Of a stretch of DNA of 62,980 bases, positions 43,927 through 54,500 are shown piece after piece (position 1 is the stretch's first letter; each line of letters opens with the position of its first letter). The stretch is taken from NCBI GenBank assembly GCA_021414115.1, contig JAIOPD010000057.1:1-62980 (forward strand). The letters run 5' to 3'. The DNA comes from Planctomycetia bacterium. Its GTDB lineage: Bacteria; Planctomycetota; Planctomycetia; Pirellulales; UBA1268. Both the position numbers and the translations under genes were made by a program. A model generated the notes under the pieces. It made no database searches, was not told the DNA's origin, and was given only the letters and a program-made list of their open reading frames with translations.

Positions 43927-46900
43927 GTGTCGCTGCCCATCGGGAATCTCTTGCGCACACTCGCTGGTGCCCCTCGGTCCGCCGCTCGGGCGAGCGTGAG
44001 CCGACGCGGGCGGCGCACTCGCGGTTTCCGAAAACCCGGGCAGCTACTCCTCGCGACCGAACCGCTCGAGGCCCGGTCGATGCTGGCGGTCACTATCGAT
44101 GCGTTCATGCCTGGCGGACCGATTCAAGTAGTTTCCGACGACTCCGCGAACGACTCGGTCACCGTCGTACTCCTCAATAACACGGTACCGGGTCCGGGCT
44201 CTCCTCCAGCGCCGGTCGTCACGGCGGGCTTTTCGCTGTACGACCAGTCGAACAACCTGATGACGTTTGCAGGACAGTCATTTTTCCCGATTGATCCTGC
44301 CACGAGCGTGCCTTACGCGAGCGGAGTGCAAGTCACAGGGGCAACCACGAACTCCACTGCGGTCAGGATCATCGATACGCTCACGGCTTTGACGAATGTT
44401 ACGGCAATTGGAACATGGAACTCGCTGTTCTCTGTGCTAGGGCAGTCGGGTGAAATAGCAGTTGTCAATCCCACCACCCTCACGGTGACGACCGGGGCAC
44501 CGGTGGGCATCGACGGCGCGTTTGCCTCCGCCGCGCTGAAACAGGCTGTGGTGAGCCTCAGTGCGCTGGCGATCGTGGCCGGCCAGTCGGCGGCCGTCTC
44601 GGCGGACTCGATGACGCTCTCCACCTCCACGGGCGGCGGCAAGATCACCCTGGCGGGCAGCGTCAGCGCCACGGATCTCACGATCAGCACCAACGCCGCC
44701 TTCGACGTCAGTCAAAACCTCACGGCGCAGGTACTGAGCCTGACGGCGAATGCCGGCGCCACCCAAAGCGGCGGGACCGTGACGGGTTCCACGTCGTTCT
44801 CGCTGACCGCCAGTGGCGGCGGCGTCACGTTCAACAAGGCTGGCAACAATCTCGCGAAGATCGACTCGATCAATGCCGACGGCCAGGATGTCGTCCTCAA
44901 TACGATCGCCACGGTCGAGCAGAATGGAGCAATTCTTGCGAGGTCGCTTGCACTCACCGCAGGCGGCTCGGTCACGCTAGATAACGCCCTGAACGACCTC
45001 GACTCGGTCGCGATCAAGGCTGGTGGAAATATCATCTACACGGATGCCAACGCCGTGCAGGTTGGCGTGGCTGGCAGCGCTTTCGGGCTCACGGCGAATA
45101 GCGGTGTGGACAACGTGTCAGTGACCACCGCCAACAACCTCACGCAAACCACGGACGGCGCGATTCAAGCCGCTCAGTTTACCGCCAAGCTTCTCACCGG
45201 CGCCGGCGGCGGACGGTTGATCAACCTTGGCTCGCCGAACAACCAGGTTGGTACGTTCGTGGCCGAGACGACGGCGTTTGGCGGAGGCGGGATCATCTTT
45301 GTGAACGCGGCGAGCAAGGCGCTCACGGTTGGCGACGGCGTGAATACGATCTTCTCGGGAAGCGACATCTCGATCACGACGCAAGGCTCCGGAGCCGGCA
45401 CGCTGACTCTCGCTTCGCCGCTCAGTACGCCGGCGACGATCACGCTGGCTTCAGGCGGCGCGATCACTCAGGCACCTGGGGCAATGATCACTGCCGATAC
45501 GCTGACGGTTACCAATACGGCGGATAAGGGCGATATCACGCTCGACCGCGCCACGGGTGGCAACAACGTCGCTATCCTCGCGATCCAAAATAACGCGGCT
45601 CCTAGTGCTGCAGCGAAGGGGATCTCGTTCACGGGAAGCAATGCCGGTTCGAATAATCTGAAGATCGCTGGCACGGGCGTGGTCGCATCGGGCGGCAACA
45701 TCGTGATCGATTCCAACGGTCGGCCGCTGCTGATCGCCGCGAATATCAGTACCGTTGTCGGCAACGTCACGCTCGCCGCCGCCAACGGGGTTTCGCAGGC
45801 TGGGGGTGGCATCTCGGGCAACACGTTGACCGTTCGGAATGACACGAGCGGATCCATTACGCTCACGTCCGGCGCGAACGACGTGGCCGCGGTGGCGATC
45901 GCGAACAATGCCGCCGCCGGGTCGGTTGCTTATACCGATGCCTCCGATCTCACGCTCACCACCGTTGGCGCCATTGCGGGCATCAGTGCGGGTGACTCGA
46001 TCGCGCTGCTCGTTGGGGGCAACTTCGTCGCGCCGGCTGGCACGGGTCTGACAACGGGCGGGGCGGGCAAGATCGACGTGTCCGCCACCGGGACGGTCAC
46101 TCTCGATTCAGCCTCGACGGCCGGCGCCGGCCTGGCGTTCTCTGGCAGCGGCCTGACCGTGAATGCTGCTCTTGACGGAGGGGCGACGGGGTCGGTGTTG
46201 CTGACGGCAAAAACGGCGGGCGTCAGTGTCGCGGCCGCGGTAGTGGCGGACCAGGATGTTGTGCTCACCGGCCCCACGTTCGTGACCCTCAAGACCGGTG
46301 CGGCGGTGACGGCAACCACTGGGCGGATCACCGCCACGTCCACAGGCGGCGGATTCTCCGCAGCGGCGGGCACTCCGCTGACGGCGGGGACCGACGTGAC
46401 AGTGACCAGCTCCGGCACGGCGAGTTTCGGCGGCCCCGTGGTCAGTGGCAACGACTTCGTCGCGAAGACCACCGGGGCAGTTGCCGACGTGATCGTCAAC
46501 GGAACGGTCAACGCAGGGGGCGCGGTAGGTCTGACGGCCGGCAACGCCGTTACGACGACCGCCGCCATCGTAGGCAACTCCTTTGGCAGCACGTCGACTG
46601 GGGTCACCACGCTGAATGGTGCCGTCACGACCGTGGCGGCGATCACGGTCGTTTCGGGCGGCTCATTCGGAAATAAGGCAGGGCTGACGGCAGGTGGCGC
46701 TTTGAGCGTGAACAGCATCAATGACCTGCTGGTGGGAGGCGCTGTCCAGGGCTCCGCGGTCACGCTCGCTGCAGGCAACGCCACTTCGGCAGCCGATGTC
46801 ACGCTCAAGAGCACGGTCACCTCGACCGGGGGTGCGGTCGCGATCACTGCCACGGGCGGGGCGCTCGCGACAGCCACCGGTGGTTCGATCGCCTCGGCAG

Positions 46901-49900
46901 GCGACGTCACTCTCGCAGGCACCACTGGCACCTCCTTCGACGACGCAATTAAGGCCGGCGGCAACGTGAAGGTGACAACGACCTCCGGGGCCGTGAATTT
47001 TGGGGCGGGAGGAGGTATCGCCGCGCTCACGAAGTCTGTCACGCTCTTGGCCGCGTCGGGCATCGTGCAGGATGCGGCAAGCGTGGGCATCCAGTCCTCG
47101 GCGATCGTCGCCACGAACACCACAAGCGGTGCGATCGCGCTCGACAACCCGAACAACGACGCCGACACGTTCCGTGCGACGAATTCCGCAGCCGGGGCGA
47201 CTCTCGATTACGTTGATTCCGACGGTATCGCCCTCGCGTTGCCAGGTACCTCCACAAGCAACGGAGCGATCACCATCATCGCTGGCGGCGGAATCACGGT
47301 GATCGGCACGCTATCGTCAGGATCCGCAGACACGACCCTTGTGGGCGGCGGCAACGTTATTCAGAGGGTGACGGGAGCCATCACCGCAAACAGCTTGGGA
47401 GTCGATACAAGTGCGGTTCCGGGTGGAAGCGTCACTCTCAACCGAGTCGCCAATAATGTGGCGATCATTCATGGACAAACACAGGGTGGCGCCTTCGCCT
47501 TCACGGCCTCCGGTAACCTCCAAATCGGCGTCGCCAACCTGGTGGATCTTGTGACGACGGCCGGTGGTGATCCCGGTGCGAATATCTACGTTGCGGCGGG
47601 GCAGGGCGGCAGTGGTGCGCTTCTGGTAGCAGCTGACAGTCTCGACGCTGGTGGCAGCACCATCGGATTGCAAGCCAAGAGCGGAATCTCCGATCTCGTC
47701 AGCGTGACGATCACGTCCAATGTTCTCGCGCTTGCCAACACGGCGGCGGGCAACATCACGCTGTCGAGCCCGACGAGTGCGTTTGCGAACCTGGCTGCGA
47801 TCTCCTTCGCCGGATCGAGCATCAGCATCCTTGACAACACTTCCGTGACGCTTGGTACTTTTTCCGTTGGCACGCTCGCGGTGTCTGGGCTTCAGGCCGC
47901 CGGCGGCACGATTGCCCTTACGGCAAACGGCTCTATCTCGCAGACCGCTTCGGGCAAGGTCATTGGAAACGATGCTTCCTTCATCGCAACCGGGACGGTG
48001 AATCTTTCGGCTGCACCGAATAACAATGTCTCGAACCTGATGATCGATGCGATCGGAAACGTCTCCTACACCGACTCCGACAGCTTCTCTATCGGGATCG
48101 GTGGCAGAGGGGTGGTCGGCAACCTGGGTAACATCGCACTGGTGTCAACCAACGGCAGTCTTACGATCAACGCCGAGGTCTCGACCGTCGCCGATGTTCC
48201 GGATTCCACGAAGACGACCCTCTTCGCGGCGGGATCCATCACTCAGACCGCGTCACGGCTCATCAGCGGTGATCTTGTTGCGACAGCTGTAGGCGGCAGC
48301 ATCACCCTTGCCCAACCTCAAAACGACATTTTCAACTTGCGGGCAAGTGCCTTGGCCGGCAATGTTACCTTCGTTGACTTCGATGATTTCGAGGTGGGGC
48401 TAGATTCCGACGCCGTGCCTGGTGTGCCGAAAGGTGTTGGCGTATTCTCGGGCGGCAGCATCTCGCTGACGGCTGGGCCGGCGCTCTCCCCGCTTCCCGT
48501 TCCCGCGCCTCTCGGACCGTTAGGTGTCCCGCTCCTCCGAGTAACTGAAGGTCTGGTGTGGCTTGACACCTTGTCGCTGAAGGCAGGGCTGGACAGCCGT
48601 TCGGCGTATGTGGATTTCGCCGTAACGAGCACCGGCGACACGGCGGTGTTCACAGGCGCTCTGCGCAACATGATCACGTACTCCAACAGCAATATCGCAA
48701 CGCAAACCATCAATGGTGCGACTCGGGCCCAACCCATGCGGGTCGTGTTCGACGAGGCAGGATATCCCGTCGACGTCATCACGCCCGTTGCCGCTCTGCC
48801 TGCCATCTCGAAGCCCCTCGACATCAATGGAACGCTCGTCGAACAGACCGTCTCGATTCCGCGGGTGGGCATCGATGGTTCCGCCATCCCCACCACGTCG
48901 GTCGTCAACGGCTTGGTCTACGCGCCGGGCAGCAATGACAGCCGTATCACAGGCCTGTCTGTCTACGGCTATGCCACTGGAAGCGGAATCCAGTTCGCCA
49001 GCGCCGTCAACACGATCATTAACACCTACGCCGGGCTGCAACGTGACGGAACGACCCCCTCGGCAAATAAGATCGGCATCGAACTTACCGGCCAAACCTC
49101 CACCACGAACACGATCGGTACGGTGCTCGTCAACGAACTCGCGGCGAATGTCATTGGCGGAAACACCTACGCGGGGATCGTTGCCCGTAATGGATCCACC
49201 GGAAACGCGATCGTAGGCAACTTCATCGGCACCGACGCCGCCGGGAATGATCTCGGCAACACCGGCTTCGGGATCTCGCTCGAGGGCGTGAACGGCAACG
49301 TGATCGGGACTCGCAATGCGGTGCGTCCCGACGGCACCGCGGCTGCCAGCAACGTGATCGCCAACAACAATAACTCAGGCCTCAGGATCGCCAGGGCCCG
49401 GGCGGCCAACGCGAATCTGGGCAATATCGTCGAGAACAACCTGATCGATGCCAACGGTATCGATGGCATTCAGATCACAGCTTCCGCGTTCCAGACGATC
49501 GGCGGCCAGCAGCCTCGGCAGGCCAACGTGATCACTCGGCAGATCGGTGCTCCGACCGTCGGCGGCAACGGCATCTCGGTAGCATCGTCGAACGACATCA
49601 GCATTTTTGCGAACTTCATCGGCGTTGACGAGGCGGGAAGTTCGGATCTCGGTAACGCACGTGCGGGCGTGTTGGTGGATGGAAGCACCCGAACGGTGAT
49701 CTCGGCCGGTAATCGCATCGGACGGAATGCGATCGGCGTCGCGATGCGGAACGGCGCCGCGGCGACACGGGTTGAATCCAACTACATCGGCACGAATGAG
49801 TTTGATGCGGCTCTGGGCAACACAGTCGATGGCGTCGCGATCGACCGGAGCGTCGGCAACTTTGTCCGTCTCGGGAATGTGATCGCCAATAGCGGCGTCA

Positions 49901-51486
49901 ATGGCGTGAACATCACCGACGCTACAGCAGGATCGCTTGCCGCGGGCAACGTCGTGTCGGGCAACACGATCCGCAAAAACGGCAGTGCAGGCGTTGGCGC
50001 CGGGGTGCGTATCGCCGGCGGAGCGCGGACCACTGTTGGCGGTGTGGGTGTCGGTAACGTGATTACGTCGAACGCGAACGAGGGAATCCTCGTGGAGCCC
50101 ACCAGTTTCACCGGTGCCGCGATCGGTATTTCGATGCAGGGGAACTACATCGGGACCAGCAGGCTCGAGGAAATCGACTCGACGCTCGGCAACAAGGTGG
50201 GCGTTCGGTTGAAAGGCGCGACGAACGCGACGGTAGGTGGTCGCAACGTGGTGGCAAACAGCAGGCAGGAAGGCATCCGGGTCGAGGGCAGCTCGGGTGC
50301 GACGATTGGGTCGTCTTCTGCCGGGGCAGGCAACGTCATCACGCGAAATGGCAAATACGGGCTCGTGGTCACTGACATCATTACGGGGCAGGTGGGTACT
50401 GCCACGAACCAGGGCAATAACGTGTTTGGCAACACGATCACGGGGAATGTCGGCGGCGTGCTCATCAAGGGCACGGACTTGGGCAACGGTGTGTCGACGA
50501 CATCGAACGTGGTGGTTGGAACGAGCGCGATACCGGGACTGCCACTCCAAGGGTTCGGTAACACCATCACGGGAAACTCGGGCGTTGGCGTGGCAATCAA
50601 TGCGGCCCAGAGCGTGCTGGTCGAGGGTAACTCGATCTACGGTAACACCGGAATCCCGATCTCCATCACAAACGGAGGCAATGCTGGCGCAGTTGCACCC
50701 ACGCTTACGAGCGCGACGTTTGCCCAGAAGAGTGGCTCGACAGGCCAAGTGACGGTGCAGGGCACTTTTGCAACGACCGGAGCGGGCACCGTGACGGTGG
50801 TCAATGGGCAAGCCAGTTTTTCCATCCCCCAGCCCGGGGCGACTGTCGGCTCGGTCGTGACCTTGAACGGCGTTGGCTATCGGATCACGCAAGTGATCTC
50901 CTCGGCGCCCGCAGGCAGCACGGTCGTGCAGCTGGATGGCGCGCCATCGTCAGCCGTGGCTGGCCCTGGTCGCGTAGCGTCCAAAGCGGGAGTTGCAACG
51001 TTCACGGTCGCTCAGGCTCCTTCGCTCGTAGGCAATGCTCTCGTCGTTGACGGGCGAACCTACACTGTCACGAGCCTGTCGTCAGACGGACGGACGGCAC
51101 AACTTGCAGGCAGCCCCACGTTCCTCGTCAGCAACTTCTCGACTGTCCAGGCCCAGTCGTTTGGCCTTGTCGGCAGCAGCGTGCTCGGACAGCAATACGT
51201 CATCGACCTGTATCTCAACAACCCGGGGGAGGGCAACCCGTCGACCGGCGTCGGTTATGGCATGAGAACGTTCCTGGGACGGGCGACCGTCACGGTGGGC
51301 CCAAATGGCCCCGGAACGTTCACCGTTACCATCAACCTGCCGGCGGGGGTCATTCCGGCCGGGCAGTTCATTACCGCGACGGCTTCTACGGTCCGGTCCG
51401 CTCCCGGCACCTCTCCGTTCTCGACGTCGCAGGCCTCGGTCGCAAAGCAACTCGTCTTTGCGGGGCCGATGAGCAGGAGAGCCTGA
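43927..51486 (+). CDS. Giant secreted FHA-like/beta-helix protein with LEPR-type motif
   Basis: About 2519 residues. The basic leader ends in TEPLEARSMLA (44-54), the planctomycete motif. Residues 60-1530 are strand-rich repeats of the filamentous-hemagglutinin/adhesin kind, rich in G, A, T, N, with recurring SVTLNRVANNVAI-, GDITLDRATGGNN- and ADSMTLSTSTGGG-like units. Residues 1650-2260 are a right-handed parallel beta-helix with repeated N-x-IGTD, GNVI and NGxxI units (e.g. NAIVGNFIGTDAAGND, ESNYIGTNEFDAALGN). The last 250 residues form one or two beta-sandwich modules. I start at GTG 43927, where AGAGGAGA sits eight bases upstream; an in-frame GTG at 43846 lies before that sequence. Probably an extracellular adhesin or polysaccharide-binding protein. 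Confidence 0.82.
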   Translation: MSLPIGNLLRTLAGAPRSAARASVSRRGRRTRGFRKPGQLLLATEPLEARSMLAVTIDAFMPGGPIQVVSDDSANDSVTVVLLNNTVPGPGSPPAPVVTAGFSLYDQSNNLMTFAGQSFFPIDPATSVPYASGVQVTGATTNSTAVRIIDTLTALTNVTAIGTWNSLFSVLGQSGEIAVVNPTTLTVTTGAPVGIDGAFASAALKQAVVSLSALAIVAGQSAAVSADSMTLSTSTGGGKITLAGSVSATDLTISTNAAFDVSQNLTAQVLSLTANAGATQSGGTVTGSTSFSLTASGGGVTFNKAGNNLAKIDSINADGQDVVLNTIATVEQNGAILARSLALTAGGSVTLDNALNDLDSVAIKAGGNIIYTDANAVQVGVAGSAFGLTANSGVDNVSVTTANNLTQTTDGAIQAAQFTAKLLTGAGGGRLINLGSPNNQVGTFVAETTAFGGGGIIFVNAASKALTVGDGVNTIFSGSDISITTQGSGAGTLTLASPLSTPATITLASGGAITQAPGAMITADTLTVTNTADKGDITLDRATGGNNVAILAIQNNAAPSAAAKGISFTGSNAGSNNLKIAGTGVVASGGNIVIDSNGRPLLIAANISTVVGNVTLAAANGVSQAGGGISGNTLTVRNDTSGSITLTSGANDVAAVAIANNAAAGSVAYTDASDLTLTTVGAIAGISAGDSIALLVGGNFVAPAGTGLTTGGAGKIDVSATGTVTLDSASTAGAGLAFSGSGLTVNAALDGGATGSVLLTAKTAGVSVAAAVVADQDVVLTGPTFVTLKTGAAVTATTGRITATSTGGGFSAAAGTPLTAGTDVTVTSSGTASFGGPVVSGNDFVAKTTGAVADVIVNGTVNAGGAVGLTAGNAVTTTAAIVGNSFGSTSTGVTTLNGAVTTVAAITVVSGGSFGNKAGLTAGGALSVNSINDLLVGGAVQGSAVTLAAGNATSAADVTLKSTVTSTGGAVAITATGGALATATGGSIASAGDVTLAGTTGTSFDDAIKAGGNVKVTTTSGAVNFGAGGGIAALTKSVTLLAASGIVQDAASVGIQSSAIVATNTTSGAIALDNPNNDADTFRATNSAAGATLDYVDSDGIALALPGTSTSNGAITIIAGGGITVIGTLSSGSADTTLVGGGNVIQRVTGAITANSLGVDTSAVPGGSVTLNRVANNVAIIHGQTQGGAFAFTASGNLQIGVANLVDLVTTAGGDPGANIYVAAGQGGSGALLVAADSLDAGGSTIGLQAKSGISDLVSVTITSNVLALANTAAGNITLSSPTSAFANLAAISFAGSSISILDNTSVTLGTFSVGTLAVSGLQAAGGTIALTANGSISQTASGKVIGNDASFIATGTVNLSAAPNNNVSNLMIDAIGNVSYTDSDSFSIGIGGRGVVGNLGNIALVSTNGSLTINAEVSTVADVPDSTKTTLFAAGSITQTASRLISGDLVATAVGGSITLAQPQNDIFNLRASALAGNVTFVDFDDFEVGLDSDAVPGVPKGVGVFSGGSISLTAGPALSPLPVPAPLGPLGVPLLRVTEGLVWLDTLSLKAGLDSRSAYVDFAVTSTGDTAVFTGALRNMITYSNSNIATQTINGATRAQPMRVVFDEAGYPVDVITPVAALPAISKPLDINGTLVEQTVSIPRVGIDGSAIPTTSVVNGLVYAPGSNDSRITGLSVYGYATGSGIQFASAVNTIINTYAGLQRDGTTPSANKIGIELTGQTSTTNTIGTVLVNELAANVIGGNTYAGIVARNGSTGNAIVGNFIGTDAAGNDLGNTGFGISLEGVNGNVIGTRNAVRPDGTAAASNVIANNNNSGLRIARARAANANLGNIVENNLIDANGIDGIQITASAFQTIGGQQPRQANVITRQIGAPTVGGNGISVASSNDISIFANFIGVDEAGSSDLGNARAGVLVDGSTRTVISAGNRIGRNAIGVAMRNGAAATRVESNYIGTNEFDAALGNTVDGVAIDRSVGNFVRLGNVIANSGVNGVNITDATAGSLAAGNVVSGNTIRKNGSAGVGAGVRIAGGARTTVGGVGVGNVITSNANEGILVEPTSFTGAAIGISMQGNYIGTSRLEEIDSTLGNKVGVRLKGATNATVGGRNVVANSRQEGIRVEGSSGATIGSSSAGAGNVITRNGKYGLVVTDIITGQVGTATNQGNNVFGNTITGNVGGVLIKGTDLGNGVSTTSNVVVGTSAIPGLPLQGFGNTITGNSGVGVAINAAQSVLVEGNSIYGNTGIPISITNGGNAGAVAPTLTSATFAQKSGSTGQVTVQGTFATTGAGTVTVVNGQASFSIPQPGATVGSVVTLNGVGYRITQVISSAPAGSTVVQLDGAPSSAVAGPGRVASKAGVATFTVAQAPSLVGNALVVDGRTYTVTSLSSDGRTAQLAGSPTFLVSNFSTVQAQSFGLVGSSVLGQQYVIDLYLNNPGEGNPSTGVGYGMRTFLGRATVTVGPNGPGTFTVTINLPAGVIPAGQFITATASTVRSAPGTSPFSTSQASVAKQLVFAGPMSRRA

Positions 51487-51537
51487 TCGTTGGCGGATAC
51501 CCGGAAGAATGATTGATCACGCCACGGAACTGGGAAA

Positions 51538-51556
51538 GGCTGCGGCTTTTGCAGCC
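51538..51556 (+). terminator. Weak hairpin in the convergent spacer, possible bidirectional stop
   Basis: GGCTGC, loop GGCTTTT, GCAGCC: a 6-bp stem between the ends of the beta-helix giant and the inverse-autotransporter-like gene. No clear T-run follows, so termination is only a possibility. Confidence 0.3.
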
Positions 51557-51569
51557 GTGTGAATCGTCA

Positions 51570-54500
51570 TCACGGTGCAGGCGGTGGCGGCTGGGGCACG
51601 GCCGTATTGAAGTTGATCACACCGATGACGGCCGTGGCGGCGCCATTGTTGGAGGTTGTGAGTTCGGGGATTGAAGCCTGGGAGATTCCCAGGAACCCAC
51701 CAAACGTGTTATCGAGCGTGATCGGCCCAGCGCCGGGGGCGGGGACCGTACCTCCCTGTCCGAAGTTGCTGTTCGCCGCGAGGTTGATGACGCCGAAGGA
51801 GTTGAGGTTGAGGGCGTCGATCGACGGCCCCACGACGTCGATTCGGTTCAGATTCACCGTGCCGTTGATGGTGCCCGTTCCCAGAGCCGAGCCGGACGCC
51901 TCGAGGCGAACTCCATCGATCGTCGCGGTCAGGATCGCCGAGTCGAGAACCTCGATTGTCGTGGTCTGGCCAGCGAGCGCCTGTGCGAAGATCGCGTTTG
52001 CCGTCGATCCCTCGATGGTCGTCGCGGCGACGCGGAGGATCGAGTCCTGCGCCACGATGGAGTTGCCGATCGTGCCCGCGATGTTGCCCGATTCGATGTA
52101 AGTGCGCCCGCCGGTGGTGCCGCGGGAACTCGTGTTGAAGACTCGCACGGCGTCTCCGGCCACCCCGGCAGCGTTGTCGATGTCCAGATTCTGGACGATA
52201 ACCTGACCCGCGATACCGTTCACCGACAGGGCCGTGCTCTGCCGGTTGGTGATATCGAGCGTGTTGAAGTTGATGGTGTACTCCTGGGGCGACGCTTCCG
52301 TGTCGGCGATCAGAACGCTGATTCCTGCGGCGCCGTCCACGGTGGTGCCGTTGAGGACCTGGAAGTCACTGTTCAGATTGACCAGACGGATGCCGTTCGA
52401 CGTACTGTTGGTACTCGTAAGAGAGTTGAACGTCCAGCCGCTGCCAACGACGTCGTTGAGCGTACCTGTGGTGTTTTCCAAGTCGACAGCCGGCCCTCCG
52501 CTCGTGGCCACCGTCGCAGGGCTGTTGAAGTTCACTGTGCCGCCGTTTCGGGCGAGAATCCCCGCAGCACCGCTCGTGGAGGTGATCGCAAGGCTATCAA
52601 AGCTGGCGTAGGTGTCGGGGGTTGGGTCGGTCGCGTTGACGATCCGAACACCTTCGGCGCCGGGAGCAGAGACGGTGGTGACACCGAAGTCTGCCTTGAA
52701 CCCCGGCACGTTGTTTTCCAGGTTGATGCCCACGCCAGTCGGCGAGTTAATCGTTGTCTGGTCGATCGTGATCTTTCCGTCGCTCTGCACGACGTTGAAG
52801 CCATTCGCCGTGCTGTTTGTACTCTGGGCACTCGTCAAGGTGATATCGACGGTGGATCCGTTGGCCGACACGGCGGGGCCACCGGTCGCGGCGATCGTTC
52901 CCGCGGCGACGGTGACGGGGCTACCCGTCGTACCCGACTTGGTCACCTGGAGGCCGGTGCCCTGCTGGGTCGTTATGTTCACCGTGCCCAGATTCACAGT
53001 ACCACCCGACTGGTTCGTATTCGTCACCTCGACGCCATTAGCGCCGGCTTTGTTCGCCGCCGTGACGGTCGTCGTGGTGAAGTTGACGTCGAGGTTGTCG
53101 CTGTTCGTGATGACGATTCCCGTCGCTTGCGAATCGGTCACCTTGACGGTCGTCGCGTTGAGGTTGCCCGTCGCGTTATCGACGTAGATGCCATTCGTCG
53201 TGCTCGAGCCGCTTGTCAACGACTTGAAGTTCATGTTGAGATCGACGGGGACGGCGTCGGTGTTCTGGACCTTGAGGGCCGGTGCTCCTGTTGAGGTGAC
53301 CTGGCTGTTGCCCGTGACGTTCACCTGGCTGTTATTGGTGGCAAGGAATCCCGTGGCATTGTTGGTCGTGACGCTCAGGTTGTTGAAGTTCTCGGTGCCG
53401 GTATTGCCCTGGAGGCTCACGCCCGCGTTCACGGCGCCTGTGATCGCGATATCGTTAAAGGTGTTCACGCCCGAGCTGTTCTGGACGAGAATTCCCTCCA
53501 TTTGGCTATTGATCTTCGCATTGACGACTGTAACGTCGCCGTCGCTATTTTCTACGAGTATGCCGTCGCCGTTTTCGAGGAACGGCGAGCCGGCAGGGGC
53601 CACGAGGCTCACCGAGCCGCCCTTCGTGCCGTTTACGTGCAGGATGTGGCCTTGGTCGTTGGTGATCTTGCCGTCGTAGGCGAAGACGGGGCTTCCGCCG
53701 TCGATGTTGACCGCTGTACCCGCCGTATTCTTGATGATTGCCGAGTCCGTCACGTTGATGACGGCATCGCTGTTGGTCACGTCAATCGCCGTGGGCACCG
53801 TGTTGGTGAGCGTCGCGTTGCCGATGTTGATGGTGCCGCCGGAGTTGTCCGCGATCTTGATGCCGCCGCCACCGGTGTCCGTGATCTTGTTCGGGACCGT
53901 AGATCCGCTGGGGGCGGCACCCACTGCCAGATTGATCGTGCCGCCTGTCGTATTCTTGATGTCGACGACCGGGCTCGTGAAGCCACCGTTGGTGGCAACG
54001 TTGTTGCTGATTTGACCGCTGAAGTCGACGTTGGGGTCACCTCCGTCCACGGCGAAGCCGGCCTTTGTCATGTCCGTGATCGTCGTGTTCTGGAAGACGA
54101 TGTCGCCGGTAGTGTTGTCGAGCAAGACTCCGGTCTGGCCGGCAACCTGCGTGCCATTGATGGCGACGTTGTTTACAACCGATGCGCCGACGGCCGAGCC
54201 GTAAGGCGGGAGTCCCGGGCGGTCGATGCCGCTGGATAGGTTTCCCGTGCCGAGGATGCCAACCTGCGATCCGACGATGTTAAAGTTGTTGACCACCAGG
54301 CCGTTGGTGACTTCGATACTCGGTCCCGTTGGGTTGGTCAGGAGCGGACGGACGCCTGAGAGCGTGGCGATATTCTTGAGGCCGCAGGCATCGGTCGGGA
54401 TGTAGAACGGCGCGCCATTGCCGACAAAGTATTGATTGGCTGCCAACGGCGTGAAGGTGGTGTTGAGACCGACTGCCGCGTCATACGCCAGACCGTTACC